A stretch of DNA of 64,000 nucleotides, from positions 496,001 to 560,000 of the forward strand of contig OZ244043.1 of assembly GCA_965215215.1 (NCBI GenBank), in the 5' to 3' direction. The notes beneath the pieces were generated by a model that worked only from the letters and a program-made list of their open reading frames with translations, did not search any database and had not been told where the DNA came from. The translations under genes and the position numbers were made by a program. Below, piece after piece: positions 47,503 to 57,038 of the stretch (the stretch's first letter is position 1; every line of letters starts with the position of its first letter). The stretch is from CALDTK01 sp965215215. Its GTDB lineage: Bacteria > Bacteroidota > Bacteroidia > Chitinophagales > Saprospiraceae.

Positions 47503-47590
47503 AGGGCTTAGGGAGTTTTGTAGGGTAATAAGAAAGGCCAAATTCGCTCGGCCGCTTTCGCTAAAACCCGGGGTTTATTGAAATAGCCCG

Positions 47591-47598
47591 CGAAGGTA
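47591..47598 (-). promoter_or_regulatory. Putative -7 element upstream of rpsA
   Basis: TACCTTCG on the minus strand matches TAnnTTTG at seven of eight bases. It lies 88 nt before the rpsA ATG, leaving a leader of about 80 nt. That leader contains an exact copy of the dispersed 14-bp motif (47554-47567). No convincing -33 element was found. Confidence 0.4.
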
Positions 47599-47671
47599 CG
47601 CACAAGTTTGATCCCGCAGCGGCCTGCGCCGCAAAGCGGCTACATTAGCTCCAACTAGCATACGTCCCCCT

Positions 47672-49351
47672 TTGAGCACCCCCACTCCCGCCAAGCCCTG
47701 GCTCGACAACTACCCCCCCGGCGTCGCGGCCAACATCAACGTCGATACCTACCCCAACCTCAAGGCCATGGTCGCCGCAGCCACCCGGCGATTCAGCAAA
47801 CGCAAGGCCTACACCTTCATGGGTACCTCGGTGAGCTACCGGGAGGTGGACGAGCTCTCCACCCAGCTCGCCGCCTACCTGCAGAGCCGCGGACTGGAAC
47901 CGGGCGATCGGTTCGCGCTAATGATGCCCAATCTACCGCAGTACCCCATCGCGCTGTTTGCGTGCTTCAAGGCCGGGCTGGTCGTCGTCAACACCAATCC
48001 GCTCTACACCCCGCGCGAGATGCAGCACCAATTCGTGGATTCGGGCGTCAAGGGCATCATAATCGCCGAGAACTTCGCGGCGAACCTCGAGAAGATCTTA
48101 CCGCAAACGCGACTCAAGACCATTTTGACCACCAGCATCGGTGGAATGCTCGGGCTCAAAGGCGCTTTCGTGAATTTCGCGGTGCGCAACGTCAAGCGGA
48201 TGGTCCCCGCTTACACCCTCCCCAACGCCGTCACCTTCAAGGAGGCCATTCGCGCCGGTAAGGGTTTTGAGCTCCAGCCTTTCGAGGCTACCGCCGAAGA
48301 TGTCGCCGTGCACCAGTACACCGGCGGCACCACCGGCGTATCGAAGGGGGCCATGCTCACGCACCGAAACCTGATGGCGAACGCCCTGCAGTCCAACGCC
48401 TGGATGCACTCCGTGCTCGCCGACGAGCAGGACTTGATAACCCTCTGCCCCCTGCCGCTCTACCACATCTTCGCCTTTACGGTCAACTGCCTGAGCATGC
48501 TCAACTACGGGGCGGAAACGGTCCTGATCGCTAACCCACGCGATCTCGACACCGTGGTCAGCGCGTTCAACGACCACCGGGTCAACCTCCTGACCGGGGT
48601 CAATACCCTCTTCAACGCACTCGCTCACTCGAAGAAATTTGCCTCCGCGGACACCTCGCACCTTCGCGTAGTGATCGCCGGGGGCATGGCGCTGCAAAGC
48701 TCCGTGGGCGACCACTTTCAGGCCGTGAGCGGCTGCCCGGTGGCCGAAGGGTACGGAATGACGGAGGCGAGCCCGGTGGTCAGCGTCAACCCGATCGACG
48801 GGACACACCGACAGGGTACGATCGGCTTGCCCCTGCCGAGCACATCGGTGCGCGTCGTCGACGAGCGGGGGCGGGTGCTGGGGTTCGGTGAGGTCGGCGA
48901 GCTGCAGGTACAGGGTCCGCAGGTGATGAAAGGCTACTACAACCGACCGGAAGAAACGGCGAAGGTCCTCCGGGAGGGCTGGCTGTCGACGGGCGATATG
49001 GCGACCCTCGACGCCGACGGCTACCTCAAGATCGTCGACCGGAAAAAGGACATGATCCTCGTCTCGGGCTTCAACGTGTACCCGAACGAGGTCGAAGACG
49101 TTCTGGCCGCCCACCCCAAAGTGACCGAGGTCGCGGTGGTCGGCGTACCCGACGAGAAATCGGGCGAGGTGGTCAAAGCGTTCGTCGTGCGCAACGATCC
49201 GTCCCTCACCGAGGAGGAGCTCGACGCCTACACCCGCGAGCAGCTCGCCGGCTACAAACGCCCCAAGCGCTACGAGTGGCGGGAGGAGTTACCGAAAACC
49301 AACGTCGGCAAAATCTTGCGGCGCGCACTGCGGGAGCAACCGCGGAGCTAG
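47672..49351 (+). CDS. fadD: Long-chain-fatty-acid-CoA ligase
   Basis: This ANL-family enzyme activates fatty acids to acyl-CoA through acyl-AMP. The 559 residues start at TTG 47672, because the conserved N-terminus (PWLDNYPPGVAANIN) lies before any ATG. The ATP motif is QYTGGTTGVSKGAMLTH. Further motifs are GYGMTEASPV, TGDMATLDADGYLKIVDRKK and SGFNVYPNEVEDV, and the C-terminal catalytic Lys lies in LPKTNVGKILRRAL. The length is normal. Its stop overlaps the convergent nucleotidyltransferase stop by 4 nt. Confidence 0.93.
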   Translation: MSTPTPAKPWLDNYPPGVAANINVDTYPNLKAMVAAATRRFSKRKAYTFMGTSVSYREVDELSTQLAAYLQSRGLEPGDRFALMMPNLPQYPIALFACFKAGLVVVNTNPLYTPREMQHQFVDSGVKGIIIAENFAANLEKILPQTRLKTILTTSIGGMLGLKGAFVNFAVRNVKRMVPAYTLPNAVTFKEAIRAGKGFELQPFEATAEDVAVHQYTGGTTGVSKGAMLTHRNLMANALQSNAWMHSVLADEQDLITLCPLPLYHIFAFTVNCLSMLNYGAETVLIANPRDLDTVVSAFNDHRVNLLTGVNTLFNALAHSKKFASADTSHLRVVIAGGMALQSSVGDHFQAVSGCPVAEGYGMTEASPVVSVNPIDGTHRQGTIGLPLPSTSVRVVDERGRVLGFGEVGELQVQGPQVMKGYYNRPEETAKVLREGWLSTGDMATLDADGYLKIVDRKKDMILVSGFNVYPNEVEDVLAAHPKVTEVAVVGVPDEKSGEVVKAFVVRNDPSLTEEELDAYTREQLAGYKRPKRYEWREELPKTNVGKILRRALREQPRS

Positions 49352-50061
49352 GTGGCGAAGTAGGCCTGCGCCCGCGCGTAGTCTTCGGGCACCCCGATGT
49401 CTACGAAGTAGGCATCCTGGGGACAGGTATTGAGCCGCAGGTCGAGCAGGTGTCGCTCGAAGAGATCGCGTTCGAGCGAGAAGTTTGGACCGGGCAGGTC
49501 GAAGCGCGCGAATGCGCCGGGGTCGACGAGGTAAACCCCGGCGTTGATGAGACCGGAGGCGCCGGCCCGTTTTTCGGCGAAGGCGGTAACCAGGCCGTTG
49601 TCGTCGACCTCGACGAGGCCGTAGCGATCGGCATCCGCCACTCGTTTTAGCGCAAGCGTTACGTCGGCCGCCGCCGCACGGTGGGTTTTGGCGCAAGCGC
49701 CCAAATCACAGGCGAAGAAGGTATCGCCGTTGAGGATCCAGACGGGCTGGTTGGTGTTGAGCAGCTTGAGTGCCTCACGGACCGCGCCGCCGGTACCGAG
49801 CGGCTCGCGTTCGTAGCTGTAGGTGAGCCGAATGCCCCGGTACCGCTCGCCGAAGTGTCGCTCGATGAGCTCCCCGAGGTACCCGAGGGCGAGCGTCACG
49901 GTTTTGATCCCCTGCGCGGCGAGGTAGTCGAGCAGGTACGCTAGAAACGGGCGGCCGCCGATCGGGGCCATGGGCTTGGGCACGTCGCTCACCACCGACC
50001 GCAGGCGCGTACCGAAGCCGCCGGCGAGCACGATGGCCTGGCTGGGGAGGATGCTACTCAT
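49348..50061 (-). CDS. Sugar-phosphate nucleotidyltransferase (heptose-phosphate type)
   Basis: This 237-residue NTP_transferase protein begins SSILPSQAIVLAGGFGTRLR and continues with VVSDVPKPMAPIGGRPFL, the nucleotide-binding signature. GTGGAVREALKLL and the sugar-site segment INAGVYLVDPGAF follow. It overlaps the GHMP kinase gene by 4 nt. That pairing suggests it makes GDP- or ADP-activated D-glycero-D-manno-heptose (HddC-like), but substrate choice cannot be read from the sequence. Two exact motif copies lie 41 bp apart in the gene. Confidence 0.87.
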   Translation of the reverse strand: MSSILPSQAIVLAGGFGTRLRSVVSDVPKPMAPIGGRPFLAYLLDYLAAQGIKTVTLALGYLGELIERHFGERYRGIRLTYSYEREPLGTGGAVREALKLLNTNQPVWILNGDTFFACDLGACAKTHRAAAADVTLALKRVADADRYGLVEVDDNGLVTAFAEKRAGASGLINAGVYLVDPGAFARFDLPGPNFSLERDLFERHLLDLRLNTCPQDAYFVDIGVPEDYARAQAYFAT

Positions 50062-51092
50062 TGCGACCAACCTACTACGCCTTCCCCGACAAACACGTAG
50101 TTGCGTACCTCACCCCCGAAGCCGCGCAGCACCTCACTCACGGCGTGGCGCGAACCGCCCGGGCAGTAGAACGTCATGAAACCGCCGCCGCCCGCGCCGC
50201 TGATCTTGCCCCCCGAAGCCCCGGCCGCCACGGCGGCGGCATACAGCTCGTCGATCATGGGGTTGGTTATCCCCTCGGCCATGGCCTTTTTGTGTTGCCA
50301 GCCGAAGTCGAGTAGCGGGCCGATCTCCGCGAGCCTGCCCGTGAGAATGGCCTCCTTCATGCGTACGGCTTGCTCCTTGAGCGCCATGGCGGCCTCCACG
50401 CTCTCGTTGCGGTCGCCTCCGCCCCGCGCGGAGAAGGCCGCGGATTGGCGTTCGATTATCTTCGCGGATAGGCGACTGGTCCCGGTGTAGTACAACAGCA
50501 AATTGTGCTCGAGCTCCTTCACGTACGCGCGCCGTACGCGGAGCGGATTTACGATCACCTTCTCGTCCGCGTAGAATTCCATGAAGTTGAATCCTCCGAA
50601 GGTGGCGGCGTACTGATCCTGGCGGCCGCCGGCCATGCGCATGTCCTTACGCTCGATCTGGTAGGCGAGGCGCGCCAGGTCGTACTCGCCGAGGGGAAGC
50701 GTGAGCCACTCGGCGAAGGCCGCCAAAATCGCCACGGTCACCGTGGAGCTGGTGCCCAAACCGGAGCCCTTGGGGGCATCCACCTCCGTGGTGAGTCGAA
50801 ATCCGGTGTGCGCGAACGGATGGTCCGTCATCACCCGGTTGTAGACCCCCTTGAGTAGGTCGAGTTCGCCGTCGATCGGCAACCGCGACGCACACGTTAA
50901 ATCCGCGCACGCCCCGAGGTCTCGGCTCTCGAGCAGGATGCGCCGGTCGGTACGAGGCTCGATCGAAGCCGTCGCGAATAAGCTCACCGTAGCGTTCAAG
51001 ATTGCCCCACCGTACCGATCGGCAAACGGGCTCACGTCGGTACCCCCCCCCGCCAGTCCGATGCGGAGCGGGGCTTTCGCTCTGTAGATCAC
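50058..51092 (-). CDS. hddA: GHMP-family sugar kinase, D-glycero-D-manno-heptose 7-phosphate kinase-like
   Basis: This 344-residue kinase starts at GTG 51092, which overlaps the glycosyltransferase stop (GTGA). Motif 1 is APLRIGLAGGGTDVSPFADR. The ATP-binding GHMP motif is PKGSGLGTSSTVTVAIL. The C-terminal motif is KISGAGGGGFMTFYCPGG. The match to HddA-type kinases is close. With the following nucleotidyltransferase and the preceding glycosyltransferase it probably feeds heptose into the lipopolysaccharide or a cell-surface glycan. Confidence 0.88.
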   Translation of the reverse strand: MIYRAKAPLRIGLAGGGTDVSPFADRYGGAILNATVSLFATASIEPRTDRRILLESRDLGACADLTCASRLPIDGELDLLKGVYNRVMTDHPFAHTGFRLTTEVDAPKGSGLGTSSTVTVAILAAFAEWLTLPLGEYDLARLAYQIERKDMRMAGGRQDQYAATFGGFNFMEFYADEKVIVNPLRVRRAYVKELEHNLLLYYTGTSRLSAKIIERQSAAFSARGGGDRNESVEAAMALKEQAVRMKEAILTGRLAEIGPLLDFGWQHKKAMAEGITNPMIDELYAAAVAAGASGGKISGAGGGGFMTFYCPGGSRHAVSEVLRGFGGEVRNYVFVGEGVVGWSQ

Positions 51093-52216
51093 TCGGCTAA
51101 AGTCTCGATCACGTCGACAAGCGCCTCCCACTTGTACCGCTTTGCAAGCTCCCTGACCGTAAGTTGCATGCTGCGTTGATCCGCCTCGCCGAAAAAGCGC
51201 AGGATGGCGTCGGCGATGGCCTCCGCGTTGGTATCCACCACGTAGCCCGCTTCGCCGTCGGGTACGATCTCCGGTAACCCCCCCACCCTAGTTACGACCA
51301 TCGGCCGCTCGAAGTGATAGGCCATCTGCGAGATCCCGCTCTGGGTAGCCGACTTGTACGGTTGCACCACCAAGTCTGCAGCGCTAAAATAGTGCCGGAC
51401 CTGATCGTGTGGGATGAACTCGGTCCGCAGCACGAGCCGCTCGGCGATCCCGAGCCGCTCGATCTGCCTACCGTAAGCCGCCGCGTTGCCGTAAAACTCC
51501 CCGGCCACGATGAGCCGGATGTCGCTTCCGCTAAAACGGGGGTCGGCCACCGCGTCGAGCAGGAGGTCAAGACCTTTGTAGTCGCGGATGAAGCCGAAGA
51601 AAAGCGCGTACCGGCAGCCGGGATCGAGCTTCAGCTCGGCGCAAGCGATCTCCCTGGGCACGGCGTCGCCGAAATTGTCGTAGATCGGGTGCGGATGAAA
51701 GACGACGCGCTGCGGTGGGCGGGCGAATTGCGCCATTTCCGCTTCTACCGAGCGACTCATTACGACGAAATCATCGACCTGCCGCGCGAAGTAGCGGGCG
51801 AACAGCTTGTCGCCGGGCCGTCGCTCGTGGGGTACGATGTTGCTGACCACGGACAAGACGCGCGTGCGGCGCGTTTTGCCGAAGCGCAGGGCCGTACCTA
51901 AGGCGGGCCCCATAAACGGCAGCCAAAACTTGCAAATGATCACGTCCGGCCGTCGGCTCCGGATGTAGCGTCCGGTGGCGAAGAAGCTCAGCGGGTTGAC
52001 GCTATTGAGCTTGCGGACGATCGGGTACTCCGTAGGCGCGGGGCGGTCTTCGGTTTGGCTCTCCCCGGGGAACAGGAAGTTGGGGTACTGAAGCGTGAAC
52101 GTGACGACCTCCACCTCGTGTCCGGCTTCCAGGAGCGCCTTGGCGAGTTGTTCGTTGAACATGGCCATACCGCCCCGGTAAGGGAAGGCCGTGCCGAGGA
52201 TGAGGTACTTCGCCAT
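51089..52216 (-). CDS. Glycosyltransferase family 4 protein
   Basis: This 375-residue GT-B enzyme starts at ATG 52216 (MAKYLILGTAFPYRGGMAMF). The C-lobe nucleotide-sugar site reads YALFFGFIRDYKGLDLLLDA and VVQPYKSATQSGISQMAYHF, with the E-x7-E-like segment VTRVGGLPEIVPDGE. It transfers a sugar, perhaps the heptose made by the next two genes, at the inner membrane face. It is the first gene of the three-gene operon. Confidence 0.92.
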   Translation of the reverse strand: MAKYLILGTAFPYRGGMAMFNEQLAKALLEAGHEVEVVTFTLQYPNFLFPGESQTEDRPAPTEYPIVRKLNSVNPLSFFATGRYIRSRRPDVIICKFWLPFMGPALGTALRFGKTRRTRVLSVVSNIVPHERRPGDKLFARYFARQVDDFVVMSRSVEAEMAQFARPPQRVVFHPHPIYDNFGDAVPREIACAELKLDPGCRYALFFGFIRDYKGLDLLLDAVADPRFSGSDIRLIVAGEFYGNAAAYGRQIERLGIAERLVLRTEFIPHDQVRHYFSAADLVVQPYKSATQSGISQMAYHFERPMVVTRVGGLPEIVPDGEAGYVVDTNAEAIADAILRFFGEADQRSMQLTVRELAKRYKWEALVDVIETLAE

Positions 52217-52230
52217 ACGGCGCAAAGAAA

Positions 52231-52254
52231 GGGGCCTACCGACGGCAAGCCCCC
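52231..52254 (-). terminator. Terminator hairpin downstream of mscL
   Basis: On the minus strand GGGGGC and GCCCCT pair across a 13-base loop and are followed by TTTCTTT. A second stem, GCCCCC/GGGGGC, lies closer to the mscL stop at 52293-52309, without a T run. Together they separate mscL from the glycosyltransferase gene, whose start is 15 nt further on. Confidence 0.55.
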
Positions 52255-52314
52255 TCGGGTGATTCATAGTTGGCGCTCGTGAGCCGTCGTGACGCCCCCT
52301 CCGGGGGGCCGTCC

Positions 52315-52749
52315 TTACAGAGGGCGGTTCTGCCGCGCCAGCAAGTCGCGGATCTCGGCGAGCAACGTCTCTTCTTTCGATGGCGCCGGAGTTACCTCCG
52401 GGGCTACCTCCTGCTTGCGGAGAAAATTGTTATACGCTTTTACCACGAGGAAAATAACGAAAGCAATGATTACGAAATCGATGATGGTCTGGATCAAGCG
52501 ACCGTAAGCCACGACTACGCCCCCGCTACCGGGAATCGCTAGCCCCGTCGCGGGGTCGATCTCGGGGGTACCTAAAGTTACCGCGGCCTCTGAAAAATCG
52601 ATGCCCCCCGCGAAGTAACCTACGAAAGGCATGAGGACATCACCCGTCAAACTCTTAACGATGGCACCGAAAGCTGCGGCCAGGATAACACCCACGGCTA
52701 GCTCCAGCACATTCCCGCGGCTAATAAACTCTTTGAATTCCTTAAACAT
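52315..52749 (-). CDS. mscL: Large-conductance mechanosensitive channel
   Basis: MscL opens at high membrane tension to release solutes during osmotic downshock. The 144 residues begin MFKEFKEFISRGNVLELAVG. The first pore helix is VILAAAFGAIVKSLTGDVLM, the second helix is IIAFVIFLVVKAYNNFL, and a cytoplasmic helix EETLLAEIRDLLA ends the protein. It is monocistronic, with terminator-like stems after it. Confidence 0.96.
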   Translation of the reverse strand: MFKEFKEFISRGNVLELAVGVILAAAFGAIVKSLTGDVLMPFVGYFAGGIDFSEAAVTLGTPEIDPATGLAIPGSGGVVVAYGRLIQTIIDFVIIAFVIFLVVKAYNNFLRKQEVAPEVTPAPSKEETLLAEIRDLLARQNRPL

Positions 52750-52926
52750 GAGTCGATAGATTCGCCAACTAAGTTAGAATGTGATTATACTGCATTACCC
52801 AAACAGTACGGTTAAGGATTTCAGGTACTACTCTAAAAGAGTTTGCACAACCTTTGAGTCTTAAAACGAAGCGAGCGAACGGAAGATCTCCGCTCGCTCG
52901 CCGATGCGTTCGCTATTTTGGGTCGC
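52750..52926. other. Intergenic region between mscL and aconitase
   Basis: This AT-rich 177-nt gap separates two minus-strand genes. A GAAGATCTCC-centred stretch near 52890 shows weak symmetry (GAGCGAACGGAAGATCTCCG and CTCGCTCG), which may end aconitase transcription. No gene is seen. Confidence 0.35.
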
Positions 52927-55218
52927 TCAGTCCACCGTTTCGGCGGCTACGTCTCTGCGGATCTTATTGAGCGCAGAACCGGCTTTCACCCAATCGATTT
53001 GGGCTTGGTTGTAGGTGTGCGCTACCTCGAAGGTTTCGCTGGTACCGTCGCTGTGCGCGAGTCGGAGTGCGAGGTTCTTACCCGGACTCAGCGCCTCGAA
53101 ATCGACGATGGTGACCTTGTCGTCCTGACGGACCTTGTCGTAATCGTCCGGATTCACGAAGGTCAGGCCGAGCATGCCCTGCTTTTTCAGGTTGGTCTCG
53201 TGGATACGCGCGAAACTCTTCACGATCACCGCCATTACCCCCAGGAAGCGGGGTTCCATGGCGGCGTGCTCGCGGCTCGATCCCTCGCCGTAGTTCTCCT
53301 CGCCGAAGACCACCGTCCCGATGCCTCGCGTGCGGTAGGCGACGGCACTGTCCGGCACGTGCATGTAGTTCGGTTGGGTAGCCGACTCCGCGTAATTGGC
53401 TACCGAATTTACGTCTTTGTTGAAGGCATTGACCGCTCCGATGAGGCAGTTGTTGGAGATGTTCTCCAGGTGGCCGCGGTACTTGAGCCACGGCCCCGCC
53501 ATGGAGATGTGGTCGGTGGTACACTTGCCTTTCGCCTTGATGAGCACGCGCATATCGGTGACGTCCTGCACGGAGATGGGCTCGAAGGGGGTAAGTAACT
53601 GCAGGCGATCGCTCTCCGGGCTGACGACGACCTCGATGCCGCTGCCGTCCTCGGCCGGGGCCTGGAAGCCCGCATCACCTACGTCGAAGCCGCGCGGTGG
53701 CAGCTCGACACCGGTCGGGGGATCGAGCCTCACCTGTTCACCGACTTCGTTGGTGAGCGTGTCGGTAAGCGGGTTGAACGTGAGGCTACCGGCGATGGAC
53801 ATCGCCGTGACGATCTCCGGACTCGCCACGAAGCCGTGCGTGTTCGGGTTGCCGTCGTTGCGCTTGGAGAAGTTGCGGTTGAAGCTCGTGAGGATCGAGT
53901 TCTTGCGCTTCGGATCGTCGGTGTGGCGCGCCCACTGCCCGATGCACGGACCGCAGGCGTTGGCCAGTACCACGCCGCCCATCTTCTCAAACTCCTTGAG
54001 CTGGCCGTCGCGGTCTACGGTAAAGCGGATTTGCTCGGAGCCGGGCGTGACGGTGAACTCGGATTTGACCTTGAGGTTTTTGGCGACGGCCTGCCGCGCC
54101 AGCGACGCGGCGCGGTCGAGGTCCTCGTAGCTCGAGTTGGTACAAGAGCCGATGAGGCCGACCTCTAGAACCGGGGGATAATTGTTCTCGCGCACGGCGT
54201 CGGCGAACTTCGAGATCGGCCAGGCGAGATCGGGGGTGTACGGTCCGTTCACGTGCGGCTCGAGGGTCGACAGGTCGATCTCGATGACTTGGTCGAAGTA
54301 CTGCTCGGGGTTGGCGTACACCTCGGCGTCGCCGGTGAGGTGCTCGGCCACTCGGTCGGCCAGCTCGGCCACGTCGGCCCGGTCGGTGGCGCGCAGGTAG
54401 CGGCCCATAGATTCGTCGTAGCCGAAGGTCGAGGTCGTCGCCCCGATCTCGGCGCCCATGTTGCAGATGGTCCCCTTGCCGGTACAGCTGAGGCTCCGCG
54501 CGCCCTCGCCGAAGTACTCGACGATGGCGCCGGTACCTCCTTTCACGGTGAGGATACCGGCCACTTTCAGGATCACGTCCTTGCTGGAGGTCCACCCACC
54601 GAGCTTGCCGGTCAGCTTCACGCCGATCACCTTGGGCATCTTGAGCTCCCAGGGCATACCGGCCATCACGTCGACCGCATCGGCGCCGCCCACGCCGATC
54701 GCCACCATCCCGAGGCCGCCGGCGTTCGGGGTGTGCGAGTCGGTGCCGATCATCATGCCGCCGGGGAACGCGTAGTTCTCGAGCACGATCTGGTGGATGA
54801 TCCCGGCGCCCGGCTTCCAAAAGCCGATGCCGTACTTGTCGCAGACGCTCGAGAGAAAATCGTACACCTCCGAGTTTACGTCCTCGGCGCGGGCCAGGTC
54901 CTTGGCGCTGCCGTCCTCGGCGAGTATGAGGTGATCGCAGTGCACCGTGCTCGGCACGGCGACCTTGTCGCGGCCGGCGGTCATAAACTGGAGCAGGGCC
55001 ATCTGCGCGGTAGCGTCCTGCATGGCCACGCGGTCGGGCTGGAAGAACACGTAGTCTTTCCCCCGCCCGTAGCGCTGCATCGGGCTATCCGGATGGAGGT
55101 GGGCGTAGAGAATCTTCTCGGTGAGGGTCAGCGGCTTGCCGAGGGCTTGCCGTACTTCTTGCAGGCGGCTAGGTAGTGCCGCGTAGACCTGCCGGATGAG
55201 GTCGATATCGAACGCCAT
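52927..55218 (-). CDS. acn: Aconitate hydratase
   Basis: Aconitase converts citrate to isocitrate in the TCA cycle with a [4Fe-4S] cluster. The 763 residues contain GIGFWKPGAGIIHQIVLENY and GTDSHTPNAGGLGMVAIGVG. The cluster ligands lie in LIGSCTNSSYEDLDRA and ANACGPCIGQW. The swivel domain has CTTDHISMAGPWLKYRGH and GEGSSREHAAMEPRFLG. The pattern and length are those of the mitochondrial-type enzyme. It is monocistronic. Confidence 0.97.
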   Translation of the reverse strand: MAFDIDLIRQVYAALPSRLQEVRQALGKPLTLTEKILYAHLHPDSPMQRYGRGKDYVFFQPDRVAMQDATAQMALLQFMTAGRDKVAVPSTVHCDHLILAEDGSAKDLARAEDVNSEVYDFLSSVCDKYGIGFWKPGAGIIHQIVLENYAFPGGMMIGTDSHTPNAGGLGMVAIGVGGADAVDVMAGMPWELKMPKVIGVKLTGKLGGWTSSKDVILKVAGILTVKGGTGAIVEYFGEGARSLSCTGKGTICNMGAEIGATTSTFGYDESMGRYLRATDRADVAELADRVAEHLTGDAEVYANPEQYFDQVIEIDLSTLEPHVNGPYTPDLAWPISKFADAVRENNYPPVLEVGLIGSCTNSSYEDLDRAASLARQAVAKNLKVKSEFTVTPGSEQIRFTVDRDGQLKEFEKMGGVVLANACGPCIGQWARHTDDPKRKNSILTSFNRNFSKRNDGNPNTHGFVASPEIVTAMSIAGSLTFNPLTDTLTNEVGEQVRLDPPTGVELPPRGFDVGDAGFQAPAEDGSGIEVVVSPESDRLQLLTPFEPISVQDVTDMRVLIKAKGKCTTDHISMAGPWLKYRGHLENISNNCLIGAVNAFNKDVNSVANYAESATQPNYMHVPDSAVAYRTRGIGTVVFGEENYGEGSSREHAAMEPRFLGVMAVIVKSFARIHETNLKKQGMLGLTFVNPDDYDKVRQDDKVTIVDFEALSPGKNLALRLAHSDGTSETFEVAHTYNQAQIDWVKAGSALNKIRRDVAAETVD

Positions 55219-55292
55219 GGAGCGTGTCTGTTTTTTGCACGGACCGTGGGCGGGTCCGTGGAGTGGTTTACTTCCGTAAAACTACGAGCGAT

Positions 55293-56510
55293 CTACAAGT
55301 GTGGCAGCCGCACCCTGAAGAACGCGCCGCGTCGGTCTGTGGGTACGAGCGAAATGCCCCCCCCCATGGATTCGGCCAGGCGCAGGGAGATCGTCAGCCC
55401 CATACCCTTCTTGTCGGGATCGACTCCCGTGTTGACCCCCCGCTGAAAGGCCTCGAAGATCCTCTTTCGATCACGAGCCTCCACGCCCAGCCCGTCGTCG
55501 ATCACGTCGATCAAAATGTACTCCGCGCGCTTATCGACCTCGATCCAGACGTTGCCGTGCGGGCTGTCGTTGTACTCGATGGCGTTGCAAACGAGGTCCT
55601 GCAAAATCCTCCGGGTAGCCGCCAAACGCCCCCGAACCGAGGTCTGACCCTGCGGCAGGTGAACCGCCAGCGAGTCGCCGGCGGCGTCCAGCGCGGGGAG
55701 CTTCCGGATTACGTGCTCCACGATAAATTCCTCCTCCTTGCCGTAGGCGGACTGCGCGGCGGTCACGTAATCGTTCAGGTCGACGAGCAACTCCTGCGCC
55801 TTGTCCCCGCTCTCGATGATGTGCTTTAGGTTTTGGTGGACCTCGCGGCTCAACTCCGGACCGCTGTCTTCGAGGATGATCTGAGCGAAGGAGTTCTGGT
55901 GCCGCAGCGTAGCCTTCAGGTCGTGTGCGATCACGTAAGTGAGCTGATCGAGCTGCGCGTTGATGGCGTGGAGCCGGACGTACGCGAGTTCGTGCTCCCT
56001 GGCCTGCCGCCGGAGGTTGAGCTTCTCGACCACCTGATCCCGTATGATCTGCAGGCTTCGCCGCTGAAAGGGGGTGAAGTCCCGCGCGTGATCGTCGATC
56101 ACGCAGAGCGCCCCGAAGGGTACGCCCTCCGGCGAGACCAGCGCCGCACCGGCGTAGGCGCGGATGCTCGGATCGCCGGTAACCAGGTCGTTTTCGCGGA
56201 AGCGAGCATCCCGGGTGGCGTCTTCGACGATGAGTAGTTCGTTGGGTTGCTGCGTGGCGTGTACGCAGAAGCTCAGCTCGATAGGCGTCTCGGACGCCGC
56301 CAGCCCGTGTGCCGACTTGAACCACTGGCGCGAACCGTCGAGCAGGGAGATGAGCGAGATCGGCGCCTCGCAGATCGCGCTCGCCAGCTCCGTGAGCTCG
56401 TCGAAGGCGAGCTCCGGCCGGGTGTCGAGCACTTGGTACTGGCTGATGGTCCGGTCTCGGAGGAGGCTATCCTCCTGGTAAGCGAGCATATGGGAGGCTA
56501 AATCTGACAC
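55293..56510 (-). CDS. Soluble GAF-domain histidine kinase
   Basis: This 405-residue kinase has no transmembrane helix. An N-terminal GAF domain (about residues 25-165, with GALCVIDDHARDFTPFQ) precedes a HisKA segment with the phosphoacceptor His in YVIAHDLKATLRH. An HATPase domain follows, with LVCNAIEYND (N box), VIDDGLGVEARDRKRIFEAF and KGMGLTISLRLAESMGGG (G boxes). It should sense a cytoplasmic signal. No partner response regulator is adjacent. It may start at GTG 56510 or ATG 56489. Confidence 0.88.
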   Translation of the reverse strand: MSDLASHMLAYQEDSLLRDRTISQYQVLDTRPELAFDELTELASAICEAPISLISLLDGSRQWFKSAHGLAASETPIELSFCVHATQQPNELLIVEDATRDARFRENDLVTGDPSIRAYAGAALVSPEGVPFGALCVIDDHARDFTPFQRRSLQIIRDQVVEKLNLRRQAREHELAYVRLHAINAQLDQLTYVIAHDLKATLRHQNSFAQIILEDSGPELSREVHQNLKHIIESGDKAQELLVDLNDYVTAAQSAYGKEEEFIVEHVIRKLPALDAAGDSLAVHLPQGQTSVRGRLAATRRILQDLVCNAIEYNDSPHGNVWIEVDKRAEYILIDVIDDGLGVEARDRKRIFEAFQRGVNTGVDPDKKGMGLTISLRLAESMGGGISLVPTDRRGAFFRVRLPHL

Positions 56511-56578
56511 GGGCGGAGGTCTGTAAACGGCATGAGGACTGCGGTTATAGCGTGATGGCGGCGAAAAATGTTCTCTAA

Positions 56579-56623
56579 AACTATCTTAATAGTTGATTAA
56601 CTAAATTTATAGTCGTAGTTTCG
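56579..56623 (+). promoter_or_regulatory. Promoter and likely operator of the blaI-blaR1 operon
   Basis: An AT-rich stretch in GC-rich surroundings holds a perfect dyad, AACTAT-CTTA-ATAGTT (56579-56594). It is followed by TTG at 56593, 20 bases, then TAGTTTCG (56616-56623), a near-fit -33/-7 pair. The dyad overlaps the -33 side, as expected for autorepression by the BlaI-type protein. The -7 element ends 4 nt before the ATG. Confidence 0.5.
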
Positions 56624-56627
56624 CTGC

Positions 56628-57038
56628 ATGAAACGACTTACCCCCGGAGAGGAAGAGGTAATGCAGGTGGTGTGGCGCCTCGGGGAGGGCAGCGCGGGGC
56701 AAGTCCGGGAGGCCCTCGCGGAGTCCGGCACCGAGGCCAAGCCGACCACGGTCAGTACCGTCTTACGCGTCCTCGTAGACAAAGGGTTTCTGACCTACCG
56801 AGCCTTCGGGCGTACGTACGTGTACGCCCCCGCCGTGCCGCGCGCCGAGTACTCGGCCGGGCGCCTCAACAGCTTCATCGGTCGCTTCTTCGGGGGCAGT
56901 CCGGCCCGCCTCGTCAGCTTCCTCGCCGAGCGGGAGTCGCTTTCGCTAAAACGGATCGAGGAGCTGCTCAACGCCGCGGATAGCGACGAGGATAACGCCG
57001 ACGACGCCTCCAACTCACCCGCAAACAAACCTAACTAG
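56628..57038 (+). CDS. BlaI/MecI/CopY-family transcriptional repressor
   Basis: This 136-residue winged-helix repressor has N-terminal KRLTPGEEEVMQVVWRLGEG and a recognition helix in KPTTVSTVLRVLVDKGFLTY. A dimerisation tail ends in a run of Asp and Asn. The family represses genes until a BlaR1-type membrane protease cleaves it. Its stop is directly followed by the start of the M56 protein gene. One exact motif copy lies near the 3' end. Confidence 0.92.
   Translation: MKRLTPGEEEVMQVVWRLGEGSAGQVREALAESGTEAKPTTVSTVLRVLVDKGFLTYRAFGRTYVYAPAVPRAEYSAGRLNSFIGRFFGGSPARLVSFLAERESLSLKRIEELLNAADSDEDNADDASNSPANKPN

Noticed and set aside
54253..55176. 307-codon plus-strand frame inside aconitase
   Set aside because: It is an antisense shadow of a well-supported gene.
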